NCBI RefSeq assembly: GCF_003385595.1
Contig: NZ_QNUE01000007.1
Coordinates: forward strand, 1 to 64,000
Length of the DNA: 64,000 nucleotides
Direction of reading: 5' to 3'
Source of the DNA: Chryseobacterium flavum
GTDB taxonomy: Bacteria; Bacteroidota; Bacteroidia; Flavobacteriales; Weeksellaceae
Shown: piece after piece, positions 60,638-64,000 of the stretch
Position numbering within the stretch: position 1 is the first letter of the stretch
Layout: the number at the start of each line of letters is the position of its first letter
Translations under genes and position numbers: made by a program
Notes under the pieces: generated by a model
Told to the model about the DNA's origin: nothing
The model's input: only the letters and a program-made list of their open reading frames with translations
Database searches by the model: none

Positions 60638-61816
60638 TTAGAAAGCGTTGATTCCTGTAATATCTAATCCTGTTATCAATAAATGAACATCATGCGTTCC
60701 TTCATAAGTAATTACAGACTCAAGATTAGCCGCGTGTCTCATCATAGGGAATTCACCCATGATTCCCATACCGCCCAGGATCTGTCTCGATTCTCTTGCA
60801 ATATCAATAGCCATTTTTACGTTGTTACGCTTAGCCATTGAAATTTGAGCAGGAGTAGCCTTATGGTCGTTTTTAAGGTTTCCTAACTGAAGACACAATA
60901 GCTGAGCTTTAGTTATCTCGGTTAAGAATTCAGCCAGTTTTTTCTGTTGAAGCTGGTAGGAACCAATAGGTTTGCCAAATTGCTTTCTCTCCTTGGAATA
61001 CTGAACAGCAGTACAATAACAATCAATGGCAGCACCAATTACACCCCATGAAATTCCGTATCTTGCTGAATTCAGACAGGATAATGGACCTTTAAGACCT
61101 GTGACTCCCGGAAGTAAATTTTCCTTTGGAACTTTTACATCATTGAACACCAGCTCGCCTGTCTTTGATGCTCTTAAGCTCCATTTATTATGAGTTTCAG
61201 GAGTCGTAAAGCCTTCCATTCCTCTTTCTACAATGAGTCCCTGTACTTTTCCTTCTTCATTTTTTGCCCAGACTACTGCGATATCGCATAGAGGAGAGTT
61301 GGTGATCCACATTTTAGCCCCATTTAAAAGATAATGATCTCCCATATCTTTAAAATAGGTTTCCATAGAACCAGGATCAGAACCGTGGTTTGGTTCAGTC
61401 AAACCAAAAGATCCGATCATTTCTCCGGCAGCAAGCTTAGGTAAATATTTCTTTTTCTGTTCTTCAGAACCAAACTCGTTAATTGGAAACATTACCAAAG
61501 AACTTTGTACAGATGCAGCAGAGCGTACTGCTGAGTCTCCTCTTTCCAATTCCTGCATAATAAGGCCATAAGATATCTGATCTAATCCTGATCCACCATA
61601 CTCAACCGGGATGTATGGGCCTAATGCCCCGATTTTCCCTAATTCCTTCATAAGACCGGGAAGATCTGTATGATTTTGGGCTGCCTGGTCAATCTGCGGC
61701 ATTACAAAACTTTCTACCCAGTCTCTGATCGATTGGCGTATCAGTTTATGTTCTTCAGTAAGTAAAGCATCAATTCCATAATAATCAGGAATGCTTGTAA
61801 GAGGATAATATGACAT
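60638..61816 (-). CDS. acyl-CoA dehydrogenase, glutaryl-CoA dehydrogenase type
   Basis: FAD flavoprotein of 392 residues that oxidises an acyl-CoA, feeding electrons to ETF. Motifs: GSFGLTEPNHGSDPGSMET, GAKMWITNSP, SLRASKTGELVFNDVKVPKE, RKQFGKPIGSYQLQQKKLA, and the catalytic-base region SVITYEGTHDVHLLITG (Glu near residue 372), the sequence seen in glutaryl-CoA dehydrogenases. Length is normal. Lysine or tryptophan breakdown is implied. It is transcribed alone. Confidence 0.92.
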   Translation of the reverse strand: MSYYPLTSIPDYYGIDALLTEEHKLIRQSIRDWVESFVMPQIDQAAQNHTDLPGLMKELGKIGALGPYIPVEYGGSGLDQISYGLIMQELERGDSAVRSAASVQSSLVMFPINEFGSEEQKKKYLPKLAAGEMIGSFGLTEPNHGSDPGSMETYFKDMGDHYLLNGAKMWITNSPLCDIAVVWAKNEEGKVQGLIVERGMEGFTTPETHNKWSLRASKTGELVFNDVKVPKENLLPGVTGLKGPLSCLNSARYGISWGVIGAAIDCYCTAVQYSKERKQFGKPIGSYQLQQKKLAEFLTEITKAQLLCLQLGNLKNDHKATPAQISMAKRNNVKMAIDIARESRQILGGMGIMGEFPMMRHAANLESVITYEGTHDVHLLITGLDITGINAF

Positions 61817-61946
61817 GATTTTTTTGATTTGGTTAAAAATAGCATTTTTCAGGAGGTTTAAAAAATTTTTTTTAAAACTTATGTCAATGCTGATTTTCAG
61901 TAATATAATAGTGTATTTGCTACTTTAAAGTCTGGATTTTGTTTTT

Positions 61947-62735
61947 TTAATTCTCCTCATCATTCGATATAGGATACTGATTGGTAGAATTATGTATTTC
62001 ACTTTTAAATTTATACAGATAAGGAGCTTTATTGGCAGATCCGTCGTACAGCTTCTCCAGTCTGTCCAGAATATTCAGGCTAAGAATCTTTCGCTGAAAA
62101 TTATTTCTTCTGAATTTCTGACCTAAAATGGTTTCATAAAGCGCCTGAAGATCTTTCATAGTAAATTTTTCAGGCAGGAGATTACTGGCTGCAACTTCTG
62201 TATTGATATTCATACGAAGATACTCAAGGCCTGTTTCTATGATCCTGTCATGATCAAAAGCCATTTTCGGTAAGTTGTTGACTTCAAACCATTCACAGCT
62301 TTCATTGAAGGCATCAGGAAAAGTATTGGCAATAGAAAAATCAATAAGGCTGCAATACCCTACGGTGATGAACCTTTGAAAGATCCAGTGTTCTTTAGGA
62401 ACTTCAATACCTTTGTTCTTAAGAAGGATCTGATGAACATTATTTTCTGTACGGTCAATTCTTCCGAATGTGTGGAACTGTTTCAGAAAAAGCCCTTTGA
62501 GATGCGTTCTTTCATAAAGAACCCTTTCGGCAGCTTCCCGGAGATCCTCATCGTTGAAAACAAAACCACCGGGTAGTGACCACAGATCAAGATCATGATA
62601 TTTCAAAAGCAGTACTTTCAGAATATTATCATGGAATCCGAAAATAGTACAGTCAACAGATATATGGGCAACAAAATCTTTTGTGTCGATCAGTTCCTGA
62701 AGTGTTTCTTTACTTTTTGTGTCTTTGATTTTCAT
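61947..62735 (-). CDS. NrtR-type transcriptional regulator (Nudix plus winged helix)
   Basis: A 262-residue regulator: the N-terminal Nudix fold with a degenerate box (GGFVFNDEDLREAAERVLYE; the catalytic REUxEE is RVLYER), so it probably binds rather than hydrolyses its ligand. A C-terminal winged-helix domain follows (FTMKDLQALYETILGQKFRR, RKILSLNILDRL). In Bacteroidetes such proteins control sugar use. It starts 16 bases after the MFS gene, which is the likely target and ligand source. The ATG at 62735 is preferred over an upstream one overlapping the MFS gene. Confidence 0.86.
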   Translation of the reverse strand: MKIKDTKSKETLQELIDTKDFVAHISVDCTIFGFHDNILKVLLLKYHDLDLWSLPGGFVFNDEDLREAAERVLYERTHLKGLFLKQFHTFGRIDRTENNVHQILLKNKGIEVPKEHWIFQRFITVGYCSLIDFSIANTFPDAFNESCEWFEVNNLPKMAFDHDRIIETGLEYLRMNINTEVAASNLLPEKFTMKDLQALYETILGQKFRRNNFQRKILSLNILDRLEKLYDGSANKAPYLYKFKSEIHNSTNQYPISNDEEN

Positions 62736-62751
62736 GGCTGTAAAAATAAAA

Positions 62752-63936
62752 CTATTTTCTTTTTGAAACATTAAAAAATACTAAACTAATCACAAAAAGA
62801 AGAATTACAAAACATAAGATATATAACGGGTAGAAGTTTAACAGTTGTTTTTCAAACAGAACAGCCATAATAATTGAGCTTACAGAACTGCCCAGAGAAG
62901 AAAAAATGACAATAAGGGAAGTGAACAGGTTTACTTTTTCTTTATCAATCTGAGCAATCATCTTCGAATTGATGACCGGATAAAGCGGGGACAAAAACAA
63001 ACCGATTACCGGAAATAAGAAGAGAATTATTCTCGAATCTGCGGACTCAAAATACTGTACTCCTGCAATAATCATCAGTAAAGCAATAATGAAAGCCATA
63101 CATGACATATAGTAGTTTGGTAATGAAAACCTTCTGATGATATTTGCCGTTACAGTTCTGCCTGTATATGAAAACACTGACAGAAAAGAAGTAGCCTGAA
63201 GCGCAAAGAATGAATTGACTTTCAGGTGGTTTTTATAAAAAGAAGGAAGCCATGAATTGAATCCCTGTTCTACAAAAACGATAAAAAAAATCACGCCAAG
63301 GAATAATGTTACAGAAGGAGTGATAAATCCTGACAGTTCAGAAAAAACGCTTTTGTTTTGAAGAGGTTTAGCCTCAGAAATTGTAATATTTGACAACAGG
63401 AATATTGTTATTACACATAAAAAAGCAATTAATAAAAAACAAAATTTCCAGTATTCGGAATACTCACTGGATACGACCCACCCAAAACAGGTATTGACAA
63501 CAAAGATTCCGATCATGAAAGAAGCTTCTACACTGTTCATGGTTTTGGCCAGTGATTTTTCATCTGAAATATTATTCCTGATAATTCCAAAAACGCAGAT
63601 TTTACCAATGGCAAAACAGGCTCCTATGATAGCAAACCATAATTTAAAAAACCAGAATGCTTCTACAAATGGAAGAAGACAGGAGCAAAATCCGACAATT
63701 ATCAATGCTGAAATTAATGCTTTCTTTGTTCCTGTTTTGTTAATAAAACGAACCGCAAAAAGAGAAATAAAAGCAATGGGTAAGTCTTTAAAAGACTCTA
63801 GAAACCCCAGTTCTCCGTAGGTGATTTTCTCTTCGGATAACTGCAGAATGATGAGTCCCATACAGTTTAAAACCATTGAAAAAATAAGAAAGGTAAGTTT
63901 TAGTGGAAGAGAAATTTTAGAAAGCTTGATGATCAT
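62752..63936 (-). CDS. MFS transporter
   Basis: Twelve-helix major facilitator carrier of 394 residues. The N-terminal half has SLFAVRFINKTGTKKALISA in loop 2-3, and the second half starts after a basic loop (EAKPLQNKSVFSE) and includes FSYTGRTVTANIIRRFSL. The substrate is not evident; the Nudix-type regulator gene that follows in the same operon suggests a sugar or nucleoside. The upstream end is close to the window edge. Confidence 0.87.
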   Translation of the reverse strand: MIIKLSKISLPLKLTFLIFSMVLNCMGLIILQLSEEKITYGELGFLESFKDLPIAFISLFAVRFINKTGTKKALISALIIVGFCSCLLPFVEAFWFFKLWFAIIGACFAIGKICVFGIIRNNISDEKSLAKTMNSVEASFMIGIFVVNTCFGWVVSSEYSEYWKFCFLLIAFLCVITIFLLSNITISEAKPLQNKSVFSELSGFITPSVTLFLGVIFFIVFVEQGFNSWLPSFYKNHLKVNSFFALQATSFLSVFSYTGRTVTANIIRRFSLPNYYMSCMAFIIALLMIIAGVQYFESADSRIILFLFPVIGLFLSPLYPVINSKMIAQIDKEKVNLFTSLIVIFSSLGSSVSSIIMAVLFEKQLLNFYPLYILCFVILLFVISLVFFNVSKRK

Positions 63937-64000
63937 TTTGGGAGATGTCTTTATTGTTTTTTTTTGAAATTTTATGAAATATTGATGCGAAGATAGTGCT

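Noticed and set aside
1..64000. tRNA, rRNA, CRISPR arrays, insertion sequences and integrase or attachment sites
   Set aside because: I scanned for cloverleaf-like sequences, regular direct repeats and transposase motifs and recognised none; a covariance search would be needed to exclude short RNA genes.

Overview
The window reads as a chromosomal segment of a flavobacterium close to Chryseobacterium (Weeksellaceae). The reasons are the AT-rich sequence, promoters of the Bacteroidetes type (TTG, about 17-20 bases, TAnnTTTG), start codons without Shine-Dalgarno sequences, a type IX secretion sorting domain (58534-60480), a GldI-type lipoprotein (36138-36650), and typical flavobacterial operons such as ferredoxin/serC/serA/DUF1015. 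No rRNA, tRNA, CRISPR array, insertion sequence or prophage was recognised.

Layout. 1-19250 is accessory: an MscS-type channel, AraC and LuxR regulators, an aldehyde dehydrogenase, PhzF, a serine hydrolase, a DoxX protein with a damaged lipoprotein, an MFS carrier, a two-component system and a DUF1349 protein. 19670-26840 is largely housekeeping: an acyl-CoA:amino-acid acyltransferase with a TetR regulator, dnaX split at a run of ten A, a DAHP synthase/chorismate mutase behind a very aromatic leader peptide, rsgA and ndk. 26916-30774 holds a GH29 fucosidase and a compact peptide-modification locus: a secreted precursor ending in CPACGMG, a DUF692/MNIO enzyme and a DUF1772 membrane protein. 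30960-38959 carries rpe, an M42 peptidase, mnmD, ilvE, gldI and a cyclophilin-FKBP fusion.

39277-40487 is a graveyard of two broken genes. It is followed by three tandem M28 peptidases, one of which has lost catalytic residues. 44733-48581 is the serine operon plus a ferredoxin, divergent from a LuxC-like acyl-CoA reductase. 50195-53907 holds a Bax-inhibitor-1 protein, an AhpC/thioredoxin oxidant-defence operon and an aspartate-type aminotransferase. 54103-58427 runs rsmG, a lipoprotein, a DUF922 protease-like protein and an AddB-like nuclease. The window ends with a T9SS-exported alpha/beta hydrolase, a glutaryl-CoA-type dehydrogenase and an MFS/Nudix-regulator pair.

The strongest discoveries are (1) the MNIO locus at 28934-30774, probably making a metal-binding modified peptide; (2) a 42-residue leader peptide with 17 aromatic residues upstream of the first enzyme of aromatic amino acid synthesis, suggesting ribosome-mediated attenuation; (3) dnaX, where a -1 shift on A10 is needed to make full-length tau; (4) a pseudo-enzyme in the M28 cluster; and (5) two small independent transcription units, at 17121-17250 and 26208-26320. 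Several -1 shifts fall in short homopolymers (dnaX, the lipoprotein at 11281, the pseudogene at 39932), so base-calling error has to be excluded for each. All family assignments come from reading motifs; no database search was run.
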